A stretch of DNA of 34,252 nucleotides from an uncultured Oscillospiraceae bacterium (lineage in GTDB: Bacteria > Bacillota > Clostridia > Oscillospirales > Oscillospiraceae): assembly GCA_947588605.1 (NCBI GenBank), contig CANPYK010000023.1, forward strand, positions 1 through 34,252, in the 5' to 3' direction. The notes under the pieces are model-generated. The model worked only from the letters and a program-made list of their open reading frames with translations. It did no database searches and had not been told where the DNA came from. The number at the start of each line of letters is the position of its first letter. Position 1 is the first letter of the stretch. Of this stretch, positions 25,386-34,252 are shown one piece after another. Made by a program: the position numbers and the translations under genes.

Positions 25386-25709
25386 ATGCCCAGATTGAAA
25401 TTCCAGACACTGACGGAGCAGATGTTCTACGCGCTTTTGTGCCTCAAGGAGGAGCGGTGCGGGACGGACATCCTGGACCTGGTCCCGGCAATGACGGGCG
25501 GGCAGGTGAGCATCGGTTCCGGGACGCTCTACACGCTCCTGGAGCAGTTTCTGGACGCCGGGATGATCCGGGAGACGAAGGTGGAGGGCCGCCGGCGCAG
25601 CTATGTCCTCACGGACGCGGGCCGGGAGATGCTGAAAAGGGAGGTTGACCGCCTCCGCCGCCAGACGGAGGACTACAAAAGGATCTTCGGAGAGGAGGGC
25701 TTACAATGA
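25386..25709 (+). CDS. PadR-family transcriptional repressor
   Basis: The 107-aa protein is a compact winged helix: LTEQMFYALLCLKEERCGTD, then SIGSGTLYTLLEQFLDAGMI (the PadR turn that sets the recognition helix), the wing EGRRRSYVLTDAG, and a C-terminal helix for dimer contact. It matches the short PadR class. ATG 25386 was chosen because GGGGTGG (25374-25380) precedes it; the frame is open back to 25116, but that part crosses the promoter and operators. The stop overlaps the next start (ATGA). It very probably represses its own strong promoter through the three palindromes; the inducer is unknown. Confidence 0.92.
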   Translation: MPRLKFQTLTEQMFYALLCLKEERCGTDILDLVPAMTGGQVSIGSGTLYTLLEQFLDAGMIRETKVEGRRRSYVLTDAGREMLKREVDRLRRQTEDYKRIFGEEGLQ

Positions 25710-27094
25710 GCAAGACAAAGAGAAGGCTGGAGCGCTTTTCCTTTTTCAATCACACCGGTATGGAGCGCCATTTGGAGAACATGGCCGCCCAGGGGTGGAT
25801 GGTGGAGAAGGCGGGGGGTCTATGGCGGTACAGAAAATGCGAGCCCCGCAAGGTCAGGTTCGCCGTGACCTTCTATCCCCGGGCCTCCATGTTCGACCCG
25901 GAGCCCACGGAGGGGGAGCTGACGTTTCGGGAGTTTTGCGAGAAGACGGGCTGGAAGCTGGCCTGCTCCAACGCCCAGCTCCAAATCTTCTATAACGAGG
26001 ACCCGGACGCCGTGCCCATCGACACCGACCCCGTGATAGAGCTGGAGACCCTCCACCACATCTTCAAGCGGGTGTATCTGCCGTCGTCCCTTGTGCTCCT
26101 GGGGTGCTGTCTCATGCAGTTTTTGATGCTCATCTCGGACCTTGTCACAAGGCCCCTCGACCGCCTGTCCAGCTCCCTGTGGACCTGCTCCACGGTCCTC
26201 TTTATCCTCGTGGCGGTGCTGCTCGTCGCGGAGCTCTGGAGCTACCTCTCCTGGCGGAGAAGGGCCCTGAAGGCGGCGCGGCGGGGGGAATTTCTAAACA
26301 CGAAAAGCCACAGAAAACTCCAAACCGGCGTCCTCCTTCTGGCCGGCTTGACGATTCTCCTCCTCCTGGTGAGCCTTGCCCTCCAGGCGGAGAACCTTCT
26401 TCTCGCGTGTTTGGCCCTGATGGCCCTGTGCATGGCGGGCGTGGCGGCGCTGACCTGGGGGACACGGGCGCTCCTTCGGCGGCTCAAAGCCCCGAAGAAT
26501 TTAAACCGGGTCCTGACCTACGCGGTGCCCTTCGTCCTGGGCACGGTGTGCACCTTTTCTCTGGTCCTTTTCACAGTGAGCGGCGTCTCCGACGGGAGAT
26601 TCCCCCTGGGGAAGGACGCCAGGACGGAGACATACGAGTACCAGGGCCATATCTGGTATCTCTACCGAGACGAACTCCCGCTGGTCATCGACGATCTCAT
26701 GGACGCGGACACGGAGGACTATAGCCGTGAGAGAGACGGCGACGAGTCCATCTTCCTAGGGCGCTTCGAATACGATCAGTACCCCCGCCGGGATGTCCCG
26801 GATCGGCTGAAGCTTCCACGGCTGGAGTACGAGATCGTCAGCGTGAAGCTGCCGTTTCTCTACGATTTTTGCGTGAACGCCAAGCTTAGAGAATATAAGG
26901 CCGGAGACGGGGAGTGGGTCCCCACGGACCCGGCCCCCTGGGGCGCCGGCAGGGCCTGGGTCCTGACGGACGCCGGGATGGGGGAGAGGCAGGAGCGGTA
27001 TCTGCTGGCCGGCGAAAGGAGCATTGTGGACATCACCTTCACCTGGACGCCGGACGAGACGCAGATGGGCGTCGTGGGGGAGAAGCTTTTGTAG
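25706..27094 (+). CDS. DUF2812-domain membrane protein
   Basis: The 462-aa protein begins with a DUF2812 domain (about residues 8-110: RFSFFNHTGMERHLENMAAQ, then GWMVEKAGGLWRYRKCEPRK), then five or so membrane helices (about 122-145, 158-180, 205-226, 230-253, 268-292) and an outer or cytoplasmic C-terminal domain of about 165 residues that is not recognised. DUF2812 proteins are commonly coded next to PadR repressors in Firmicutes and have no settled role. Translational coupling to padR (4-base overlap) makes this the main regulated product. The C-terminal domain, with many Asp/Glu and Arg, may be a ligand sensor. No Cys-His metal site is seen. Confidence 0.85.
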   Translation: MSKTKRRLERFSFFNHTGMERHLENMAAQGWMVEKAGGLWRYRKCEPRKVRFAVTFYPRASMFDPEPTEGELTFREFCEKTGWKLACSNAQLQIFYNEDPDAVPIDTDPVIELETLHHIFKRVYLPSSLVLLGCCLMQFLMLISDLVTRPLDRLSSSLWTCSTVLFILVAVLLVAELWSYLSWRRRALKAARRGEFLNTKSHRKLQTGVLLLAGLTILLLLVSLALQAENLLLACLALMALCMAGVAALTWGTRALLRRLKAPKNLNRVLTYAVPFVLGTVCTFSLVLFTVSGVSDGRFPLGKDARTETYEYQGHIWYLYRDELPLVIDDLMDADTEDYSRERDGDESIFLGRFEYDQYPRRDVPDRLKLPRLEYEIVSVKLPFLYDFCVNAKLREYKAGDGEWVPTDPAPWGAGRAWVLTDAGMGERQERYLLAGERSIVDITFTWTPDETQMGVVGEKLL

Positions 27095-27114
27095 GGCTTT
27101 TTTGATTTATCCAC

Positions 27115-27142
27115 TTGAATTGGCGGGAGGATATGGTATAAT
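27115..27142 (+). promoter_or_regulatory. Promoter of fba
   Basis: TTGAAT (27115-27120), 16-base spacer, TATAAT (27137-27142) with an extended -10 TGG just before it (27134-27136). Strong promoter, fitting a glycolytic gene. Confidence 0.85.
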
Positions 27143-27184
27143 AGCTCCATAGACCCCACAAATCTACATAGGAGCTGATTCATT

Positions 27185-28153
27185 ATGCCGTTAACCACCA
27201 CCACCGAGATGTTTAAAAAGGCCTATGACGGCGGTTACGCTGTTGGCGCTTTCAACGTGAACAACATGGAGATCGTCCAGGGCATCACCGAGGCCGCCCG
27301 GGAACAGCACGCGCCGCTGATCCTCCAGGTCAGCAAGGGCGCCCGCGCCTACGCCAATCACACCTACCTTGTGAAGCTGGTCGAGGCCGCCGTCATCGAG
27401 TGCCCCGACATCCCCATCGCCCTGCACCTGGACCACGGCCCGGATTTTGAGACATGCAAGTCCTGCATCGACGGCGGCTTCACCTCCGTCATGATCGACG
27501 CCAGCTCCAAGCCCTTTGCCGAGAACATCGCCATCACCCGCAAGGTCGTTGAGTACGCCCACGACCACGGCGTCGTCGTGGAGGCGGAGCTCGGGTCCCT
27601 GGCCGGCGTGGAGGACGAGGTCAACGTCTCCGCCGAGGATTCCAGCTACACCCGCCCCGAGGAGGTGGAGGAGTTCGTCTCCAAGACCGGTTGCGATTCC
27701 CTGGCCATCGCCATCGGCACCAGCCACGGCGCTTACAAGTTCACTGCCGCCCAGTGCACCCGCAACGAGCAGGGCGTCCTGGTGCCGCCTCCCCTGCGGT
27801 TTGACATCCTGGAGGAGGTCTCCCGCCGCCTGCCCGGCTTCCCCATCGTGCTCCACGGCTCGTCCAGCGTGCCCCAGGAGTTCGTGAAGATGATCAACGA
27901 AAACGGCGGCAAGATGCCCGACGCGGTGGGCATCCCCGAGGAGCAGCTTCGCAAGGCGGCCACGCTGTCCGTCTGCAAAATCAACATCGACTCCGACCTG
28001 CGCTTGGCCATGACCGGCTCCATCCGCCAGTATTTCGCGGAGCACCCGGACCACTTCGACCCGCGCCAGTATCTCACGCCCGCCCGCGCCAACATCAAGG
28101 CCATCGTGACCCACAAGCTCATCGACGTGCTGGGCTGCGCCGGCAAGGCATAA
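27185..28153 (+). CDS. fba: Class II fructose-bisphosphate aldolase
   Basis: The enzyme splits fructose 1,6-bisphosphate into two triose phosphates in glycolysis and works with zinc. The 322-aa protein has YAVGAFNVNNMEIVQG near the start, the catalytic/metal block ALHLDHGPDFE (His81, Asp83, His84), VEAELGSLAGVEDEV, AIGTSHGAYKF and VLHGSSSVPQEF, the last two giving zinc histidines and the phosphate loop. Length and motifs match the class IIB form found in Firmicutes. ATG 27185 has ATAGGAG upstream. It has its own promoter; a strong hairpin follows the stop. Confidence 0.96.
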   Translation: MPLTTTTEMFKKAYDGGYAVGAFNVNNMEIVQGITEAAREQHAPLILQVSKGARAYANHTYLVKLVEAAVIECPDIPIALHLDHGPDFETCKSCIDGGFTSVMIDASSKPFAENIAITRKVVEYAHDHGVVVEAELGSLAGVEDEVNVSAEDSSYTRPEEVEEFVSKTGCDSLAIAIGTSHGAYKFTAAQCTRNEQGVLVPPPLRFDILEEVSRRLPGFPIVLHGSSSVPQEFVKMINENGGKMPDAVGIPEEQLRKAATLSVCKINIDSDLRLAMTGSIRQYFAEHPDHFDPRQYLTPARANIKAIVTHKLIDVLGCAGKA

Positions 28154-28166
28154 GGAATTTTTGACC

Positions 28167-28215
28167 GTTTGGGGAGCGGTTTGGCTTGCAAAGAGGGCCA
28201 AGTCCGCTCCCAAAC
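28167..28215 (+). other. Long stem-loop between fba and the P-type ATPase-like gene
   Basis: GTTTGGGGAGCGG (28167-28179) pairs with CCGCTCCCAAAC (28204-28215) with one bulged G. Inside, TTGGC (28181-28185) pairs with GCCAA (28197-28201). There is no T-run after it, so it may be an RNA-stability or processing hairpin, a weak terminator, or a leader element of the next gene. Confidence 0.65.
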
Positions 28216-28240
28216 CATTTGTAAGGGGGCCGGTGACGCT

Positions 28241-30154
28241 ATGGAAGAACTGGAGCTTGAAAAGCTCTCCGAGGAATTGAAAGCCGTGGAGCCCTCCCAG
28301 GAGTATGACCTGGAGGAGATTTTGAAAGAGGACTTCGGCGACGGGTCGGATGTGCCCGGGGCGCCGGAGCCGGAACCGCCGGAGACGGCGGAAGAGCCCT
28401 TCAACCTCCCGCCGGAGCTTTCCGACGAGGCCGCCGCCCGAGAGTGCCCGGAGCCCGACGGCGCGCCGTCGGAGGACGGGGACGACGATTTTGAGGATTT
28501 CATGGAGGAGGAGCGTCCGGCGCGTCCCAAACGGGAGCGGCGCGCGCGTTCCGTCCCAGAGGTCCCCGTGGAGACGTTGGCGTTTCTCGGTATCCTGGCT
28601 GTGGCGGCGGTGCTGGCCGGCGTGGCTGTGGCCGCGAAGCTGGAGGGCGCGGCGTGGCGTGTCGTCATGACCCTGTCGCTTATCGTCGCCTGCGTGCCTA
28701 TGGCCCTGGACGGGCTGGATATCCTCAGCGACCGTGGGCGCATCCCGCCGTCCCTTGTCATGATCGCCGCCTGCGCTGTGCTGGCCTTGTGCGGCGGGGT
28801 GGTGGAGGCGGTGATCACCGCCCTCATCTTCAACCTCCTCGGCGCGGTGCTGGACGCCTTCACCGGCCACGAGCTGCGCCTTGTCTATGACCGGCTGGAG
28901 GCCGCCATGGGGGAGCTGGGGGAGAACGAGCGCAAGCGCGTGGACAACCAGCTGCGGGAAATTGCCGGCAAGCGCTTAAAGACTATTGTGCTGGAACGGA
29001 CGCTTGACAGGTTCCTCCTTCTGGGCCTTTTGGGCCTGGGCGTTGTGATCGGCGGGATCGTGCCGCTCATCTCGGATGCCGGTTTCGCGGTGTGGATCGG
29101 CCGCGCCGCGGCGCTGTTGGCCGTGGGCATCTACTGCGGGGAGACCGCCGCCGTGATGAACGCCCTGAACGGCGCGGACTCCTGCGTCTCCCAGGGCATC
29201 TTCTTCTCCGGCGCGGGTACGGAGGCCGCCGCGGCCCAGATCACCAGCGTCCTCTTCTCCCTGTCCGGCACCCTGACGGACGGGAACTATCAGGTCGCGG
29301 GCACGGACCCGGTGCGGCTCAGCGAGGATCAGCTTCTCTACCTGGCCGCCTACGCCGGGGCGTGGTCCGACCATCCCCTCCACGCGGCGGTGCGCCGCCG
29401 CGCCGGCTTTACGCCGGACAGGACCCGTGTGGAACGCCACCGGGAGAAGCCGGGGTACGGGACTCTGGTGATGTTGGACAGACAGAGCATCGTCGCCGCC
29501 GGCAACATCGACTTTATGGAGGAGCTGGGCGTCAAGGGCGACTTCTACATGCCCGGAAAGACCTGCCTTTTCGTGGCGGTGGGGAAGACCCTGGTGGGGC
29601 GCGTGGACTTTGTCGACGGCCTCCGGCCTGACGCCGCGGCGGCGGTGAAGGACCTCCGGGGCGAGGGGGTCGCCAACGTGGCCCTGATGACCGGGGACAA
29701 CGCCCTCAGCGCCACGACCCTGGGCCGGGGCATCGGCATCACGGAAATCTACTCCGACTGCCGACCCGGGGACAAGCTCTCACGCCTCCAGTACATCCTG
29801 GACAGCCAGGAGCCGGACGACCGCCTCGCTTTCGTCAGCGCCGGAAGCGGCGACCGGGAGCTTCTGGAGCTGGCCAACGTGGGCGTGGGCATGGGAAAAG
29901 TTAACGAGGAAAGCGACGTCTTCCCCGACCTTGTCATCGCCTCCGGAAAGCTCGCCACCCTCCCCGCGGCTATCGGCGTGGCCAAAGCTCTGCGGCGCAA
30001 CAGCCGCCTTTCCTTCCTCATCTCCGCCGCCGTGCGGCTTCTCTGCGCCATCCTGGCCGTCACGGGCGTTCTGAGCCTCTGGAGCACCGCCACCGTCATG
30101 CTCCTTTTAGAGGCCGCCCTTTTCTTCAACACCCGCGTGCCGGATGAGCGGTGA
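28241..30154 (+). CDS. Degenerate P-type ATPase-like membrane protein (pseudo-pump)
   Basis: The 637-aa protein has an acidic, probably disordered N-terminus (1-92), a basic patch (92-103), membrane helices at about 110-132, 140-162, 170-205, 258-278 and 285-305, a P/N-domain region (about 310-585), and two final helices (about 590-630). The last half follows heavy-metal P1B ATPases: QGIFFSGAGTEAAA, SDHPLHAAV (376-384), GYG (405-407), FVDGLRPDAAAAVKDLRGEG, MTGDN (483-487), CRPGDK. Key residues are missing: DKTGTLT is SLSGTLT (Ser340 at the phosphorylated Asp), GDGxND is replaced by SAGSGD (533-538), the CPC metal site is lost, and only about 50 residues, with no TGE, stand where the A domain should be. 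It cannot pump by the known cycle. Function unknown; perhaps a nucleotide- or metal-binding sensor. ATG 28241 follows AAGGGGG (28223-28229). Confidence 0.8.
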   Translation: MEELELEKLSEELKAVEPSQEYDLEEILKEDFGDGSDVPGAPEPEPPETAEEPFNLPPELSDEAAARECPEPDGAPSEDGDDDFEDFMEEERPARPKRERRARSVPEVPVETLAFLGILAVAAVLAGVAVAAKLEGAAWRVVMTLSLIVACVPMALDGLDILSDRGRIPPSLVMIAACAVLALCGGVVEAVITALIFNLLGAVLDAFTGHELRLVYDRLEAAMGELGENERKRVDNQLREIAGKRLKTIVLERTLDRFLLLGLLGLGVVIGGIVPLISDAGFAVWIGRAAALLAVGIYCGETAAVMNALNGADSCVSQGIFFSGAGTEAAAAQITSVLFSLSGTLTDGNYQVAGTDPVRLSEDQLLYLAAYAGAWSDHPLHAAVRRRAGFTPDRTRVERHREKPGYGTLVMLDRQSIVAAGNIDFMEELGVKGDFYMPGKTCLFVAVGKTLVGRVDFVDGLRPDAAAAVKDLRGEGVANVALMTGDNALSATTLGRGIGITEIYSDCRPGDKLSRLQYILDSQEPDDRLAFVSAGSGDRELLELANVGVGMGKVNEESDVFPDLVIASGKLATLPAAIGVAKALRRNSRLSFLISAAVRLLCAILAVTGVLSLWSTATVMLLLEAALFFNTRVPDER

Positions 30155-30174
30155 CGGGAGATCGAAATAACAAA

Positions 30175-30216
30175 AAAATCTGCGGATCGAGCGTAAGTGC
30201 CCAGTCCGCAGATTTT
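30175..30216. terminator. Bidirectional intrinsic terminator
   Basis: AAAATCTGCGGA (30175-30186) pairs with TCCGCAGATTTT (30205-30216), 12 perfect base pairs around an 18-base loop, with T-rich sequence on both exits. It separates the convergent P-type ATPase-like gene and the small minus-strand gene. Confidence 0.9.
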
Positions 30217-30220
30217 CTTT

Positions 30221-30502
30221 TCAGACCCGTATGTCCTCCCGGCACAGGTGGTCGTAGACGATGTCGCCCAGGGTGGCCGGGGTGACCTTGCGGCGGTAAA
30301 GGCGGCGGATGAACTGGCGGGCCTGGAGGGCGGTGCCGAATACATCAGGGAACTCCGCCTCGTCGCCGTCGGCGCGCCGTATCAGGATGCCGTAGCGGGT
30401 GAGGGAGCCTGTGTCGAAGGTGAACCGGCCCTCCACCATGTAATAAGCCGTTCTCATGCCGGCGACATCCGCCTCATAAAGCTTTGTTGTTGTTCTCTCC
30501 AT
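30221..30502 (-). CDS. Small DUF6514-like protein
   Basis: This 93-aa protein starts at ATG 30502 with GGAGGAG 5 bases upstream (minus strand); a longer open frame to 30589 has no ribosome site. It is soluble, with a beta-rich first half (YYMVEGRFTFDTGSLTRYGI, then LIRRADGDEAEFPDVF) and a helical C-terminal (ARQFIRRLYRRKVTPATLGD, then IVYDHL). The pattern resembles the DUF6514 family of Clostridia, whose role is not known; the match is from memory and moderate. Two Spo0A-like boxes lie about 90-110 bases upstream, so it may be tied to entry into sporulation. The terminator at 30175-30216 ends it. Confidence 0.75.
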   Translation of the reverse strand: MERTTTKLYEADVAGMRTAYYMVEGRFTFDTGSLTRYGILIRRADGDEAEFPDVFGTALQARQFIRRLYRRKVTPATLGDIVYDHLCREDIRV

Positions 30503-30544
30503 ATGTGCTCCTCCTGTCGATTTTGCCTTTTTTCCGGCAATTCC

Positions 30545-30610
30545 ATTATCCGACAAAGCGTCAGAAAAATCCAGAAAAATCGGTCGCAAGTTTCGACAAA
30601 ATTCGACAAA
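30545..30610 (-). promoter_or_regulatory. Tandem Spo0A-like boxes and candidate promoter
   Basis: TTCGACAAA occurs at 30592-30600 and 30602-30610, i.e. TTTGTCGAA twice in tandem on the minus strand with a 10-base period; TGTCGAA is the Spo0A box core. A weaker copy (CCGACAAA) lies at 30550-30557. Downstream on the minus strand, GATAAT (30550-30545) could be a -10 box. TGGATTT-N12-GTCGGAT also resembles a sigma-H promoter (RNAGGAWWW-N11/12-RNNGAAT) with mismatches. Confidence 0.55.
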
Positions 30611-30622
30611 TGGGGCAAAGTC

Positions 30623-31237
30623 TCAGCTTTCGTAGGGGCGGATACGTAATTTGGCGCCCAGGGATTCGGCGATGGCGCGGCTTTGCTCCTGCTGCTCCTT
30701 GGAGGTCACCACGTCCACCACGGTCATCACCACGTTGGGCACGAAGGGGACGCAGGCGCGGGTGAAGGCCAGCATGGCGTCAAAGGCGCCGATGCCGAAT
30801 TTAGGCCGGCAGAGCTTTTCGTATGCCTCGGCGTTGGTAGCGTTGAGGCTTATGGACACCGTGTCGATGAGCCCCGCCAGCTCCGGCGCGGTCTCCCGGC
30901 CGTTGATGAGGTCGGAAAGGCCGTTGGTGTTGATGCGGATGGGAATAGCGTACCGGGACTTGACGTACCGCGCCACCTCTAAAAGGTCGTCAAGGCGCTC
31001 CGTAGGCTCGCCGTAGCCGCAGAAGACCAGCTCGTCGTATTGGGAGAGGTCCCAGCGGTCCAGGCTCATACAGACCTCCTTCACCGTGGGCTCCCGCTCC
31101 AGCCACAGGGAGTCCGAGCCGTAGACCCCGTCGCCGTTTTGCCGGAGGCAGAAGGTGCAGGCGCAGGGACAGCGGTTGGTCATGTTCACATAGATGCCGT
31201 TTTTGACCTTGTAGGTGACGGTCATTTTTTTGTTCAT
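30623..31237 (-). CDS. TatD-associated-type radical SAM protein
   Basis: The 204-aa protein carries the radical SAM cluster motif CxxxCxxC (Cys23, Cys27, Cys30 in NRCPCACTFCLRQNGDGVYG) and then LWLEREPTVKEV, VFCGYGEPTERLDDLLEVA, RINTNGLSDLINGRE and VSISLNATNAEAYEKLCRP. These match the small radical SAM family usually coded beside TatD nuclease genes (TIGR04038 type). Reaction unknown. ATG 31237 was chosen: AAAGGA lies about 10 bases upstream (minus strand), and the open extension to 31390 overlaps the nitroreductase gene. No tatD gene is nearby. It begins 17 bases after the nitroreductase gene, probably one transcript. Confidence 0.88.
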   Translation of the reverse strand: MNKKMTVTYKVKNGIYVNMTNRCPCACTFCLRQNGDGVYGSDSLWLEREPTVKEVCMSLDRWDLSQYDELVFCGYGEPTERLDDLLEVARYVKSRYAIPIRINTNGLSDLINGRETAPELAGLIDTVSISLNATNAEAYEKLCRPKFGIGAFDAMLAFTRACVPFVPNVVMTVVDVVTSKEQQEQSRAIAESLGAKLRIRPYES

Positions 31238-31254
31238 AGTGGATCGATCCTTTC

Positions 31255-32022
31255 TCACTCGGCGATGAACTCTCCGTCCTCGCCAAAATTCCAAAAGCCC
31301 CGGACGCCGGCGGCTTCGGCGGCGACCTGGAACTGATATTTGGCGATGCCCAGGTCGTTGTACATCATCTGATTGCGTTTTTCCTTCCAAAGGCGCATGG
31401 TGACGAGGCCGCCCTTGTAGACCACGTTCACCGGCTGCTGATTCACCGCCGAGGGGCCGCGCTTCACCGCCAGAGCCCCCTCCCGCACCCAGTTAGGCAG
31501 GGAGGAGAAGGGATAGTCGGACTCCACGAAGGCCTCGTCAGCCCGGTCCTTGGCGCGGATGCGGGAGCGGATGGTCCGCTGGAGGATGGGCGTCTTGGCG
31601 GCCTCCACGCCCATGGGGATAACGCCCCAAAGCTTCTCACCCTCCGCAAGCTCGCAGGGGACGGATCTGCGGTCATAGGTCCCCGCCACCCAGCAGGTGC
31701 CAAGACCGAGCGCGACGGCCCGGAGAAGGAGCTTTTCGCTGAAATAGCCCACCAGCTCCCCGCCAAGCCCATCCTCCGGTCCCACGAGGACGGCGCAGGT
31801 GTAGACCTCTCCGGAGAACATACCGGGGGAGAGCTTCACCGCCGGCGTCTTCGTCCGGTTGTTGTCCACAAGCCCGAAGCGCAGGCCGGGGGTCAGGTTT
31901 ACCTCGTCGATACATGCCCGAAGGGCCTCGACGGCCTCGTCCTCCACGGGGACCTTGGCGTAGGCGCGGACGGACTTGCGGCAATTCAAAGCCTCAAATT
32001 CGCTGAGAATCGGAGTGTTCAC
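31255..32022 (-). CDS. TM1586-type nitroreductase family protein
   Basis: The 255-aa protein fits the FMN-dependent nitroreductase fold in its internally duplicated TM1586 form: NCRKSVRAYAKVPVEDEAVE opens the first half, with GYFSEKLLLRAVALGLGTCW as the FMN-proximal helix. The second half has VKRGPSAVNQQPVNVVYKGG and NDLGIAKYQFQVAAEAAGVR. It likely reduces quinones or nitro compounds with NAD(P)H; the substrate is unknown. GTG 32022 was chosen because GGGAGG (32036-32031 on the minus strand) is 8 bases upstream; the in-frame ATG at 32028 would be only 2 bases away. It has its own promoter and is followed by the radical SAM gene. Confidence 0.88.
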   Translation of the reverse strand: MNTPILSEFEALNCRKSVRAYAKVPVEDEAVEALRACIDEVNLTPGLRFGLVDNNRTKTPAVKLSPGMFSGEVYTCAVLVGPEDGLGGELVGYFSEKLLLRAVALGLGTCWVAGTYDRRSVPCELAEGEKLWGVIPMGVEAAKTPILQRTIRSRIRAKDRADEAFVESDYPFSSLPNWVREGALAVKRGPSAVNQQPVNVVYKGGLVTMRLWKEKRNQMMYNDLGIAKYQFQVAAEAAGVRGFWNFGEDGEFIAE

Positions 32023-32053
32023 GGTCATGACCTCCCGAAATTCAGATGGGACC

Positions 32054-32082
32054 ATTTTAACCAACTTGCTTTCCCCTGTCAA
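32054..32082 (-). promoter_or_regulatory. Promoter of the nitroreductase-radical SAM operon
   Basis: On the minus strand TTGACA (32082-32077), 17-base spacer, TAAAAT (32059-32054). Near-consensus, 31 bases before the GTG start. It is back to back with the hppA promoter at 32110-32138. Confidence 0.85.
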
Positions 32083-32109
32083 GAGCCCCGGAAAAAACAT
32101 GAAAAACTG

Positions 32110-32138
32110 TTGCAGGGGCGTGAGAAAGGCTGTATAAT
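32110..32138 (+). promoter_or_regulatory. Promoter of hppA
   Basis: TTGCAG (32110-32115), 17-base spacer, TATAAT (32133-32138). It is followed by the ribosome site AGGAGGG (32161-32167) before ATG 32175. Confidence 0.85.
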
Positions 32139-32174
32139 GGTATTCACAAAATATTCATATAGGAGGGAAAGCAA

Positions 32175-34252
<2,078 letters not shown>

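Noticed and set aside
28241..30154. Calling this gene a working heavy-metal-transporting ATPase
   Set aside because: The phosphorylated Asp, CPC, TGE and GDGxND are all missing although the frame is intact.

Overview
The window is GC-rich bacterial chromosome with genes packed on both strands. It looks like a Gram-positive, spore-forming, anaerobic Clostridia member, probably a high-GC Oscillospiraceae-type gut bacterium. This rests on a PolC-type replicase, the MEP isoprenoid genes next to rseP, a CIRCE-controlled groESL operon, a SpoVB-like flippase behind a sigma-E-like promoter, Spo0A-like boxes, an S66 peptidase, class II aldolase and a membrane pyrophosphatase. The genus is inference. 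No rRNA, tRNA, CRISPR array, IS element or prophage was seen. No gap between genes exceeds 300 bases; the largest (16240-16427, 18123-18291, 14168-14307) hold the control elements or palindromes listed.

Positions 1-8691 hold a tight co-directional envelope/isoprenoid/replication run: the end of an S66 peptidase gene, cdsA, an unrecognised 137-aa gene, dxr, rseP, ispG and polC. It is followed at once by a Ser/Thr kinase-like membrane protein with two YARHG domains (8710-10845), closed by a bidirectional terminator. A convergent DUF362/ferredoxin gene (10895-12016, minus) has its own promoter. A THUMP methyltransferase and a diacylglycerol-kinase-family lipid kinase follow. Next comes groES-groEL behind a perfect CIRCE element, then an SLH/transglutaminase secreted protein behind a near-consensus promoter with a palindromic leader. 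Then come rpe, recR and a CPA2-type antiporter.

Positions 21092-27094 form a compact surveillance segment. It has three separate regulator/membrane-protein pairs: ECF sigma plus anti-sigma-like protein, BlaI repressor plus M56 protease, and PadR repressor plus DUF2812 membrane protein. A SpoVB/MurJ-superfamily flippase lies inside it. Two of the pairs carry clear palindromic operators in their own promoters: two copies of GTCTAA-N4-TTAGAC for BlaI and three copies of CTCGAW-N-ATCGAG for PadR. These repressors probably control themselves.

The last part has fructose-bisphosphate aldolase, then a striking degenerate P-type ATPase (28241-30154). The latter lacks the phosphorylated aspartate motif, the A domain, the CPC motif and the GDGxND motif. 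On the minus strand lie a TM1586-type nitroreductase, a TatD-linked radical SAM protein and a small DUF6514-like protein with two tandem Spo0A-like boxes upstream. The window ends inside hppA, a K+-dependent-type membrane pyrophosphatase with an unusual substrate-site motif.

The candidates for something undescribed are the catalytically dead P-type ATPase homologue and the operator-rich sensor cluster.
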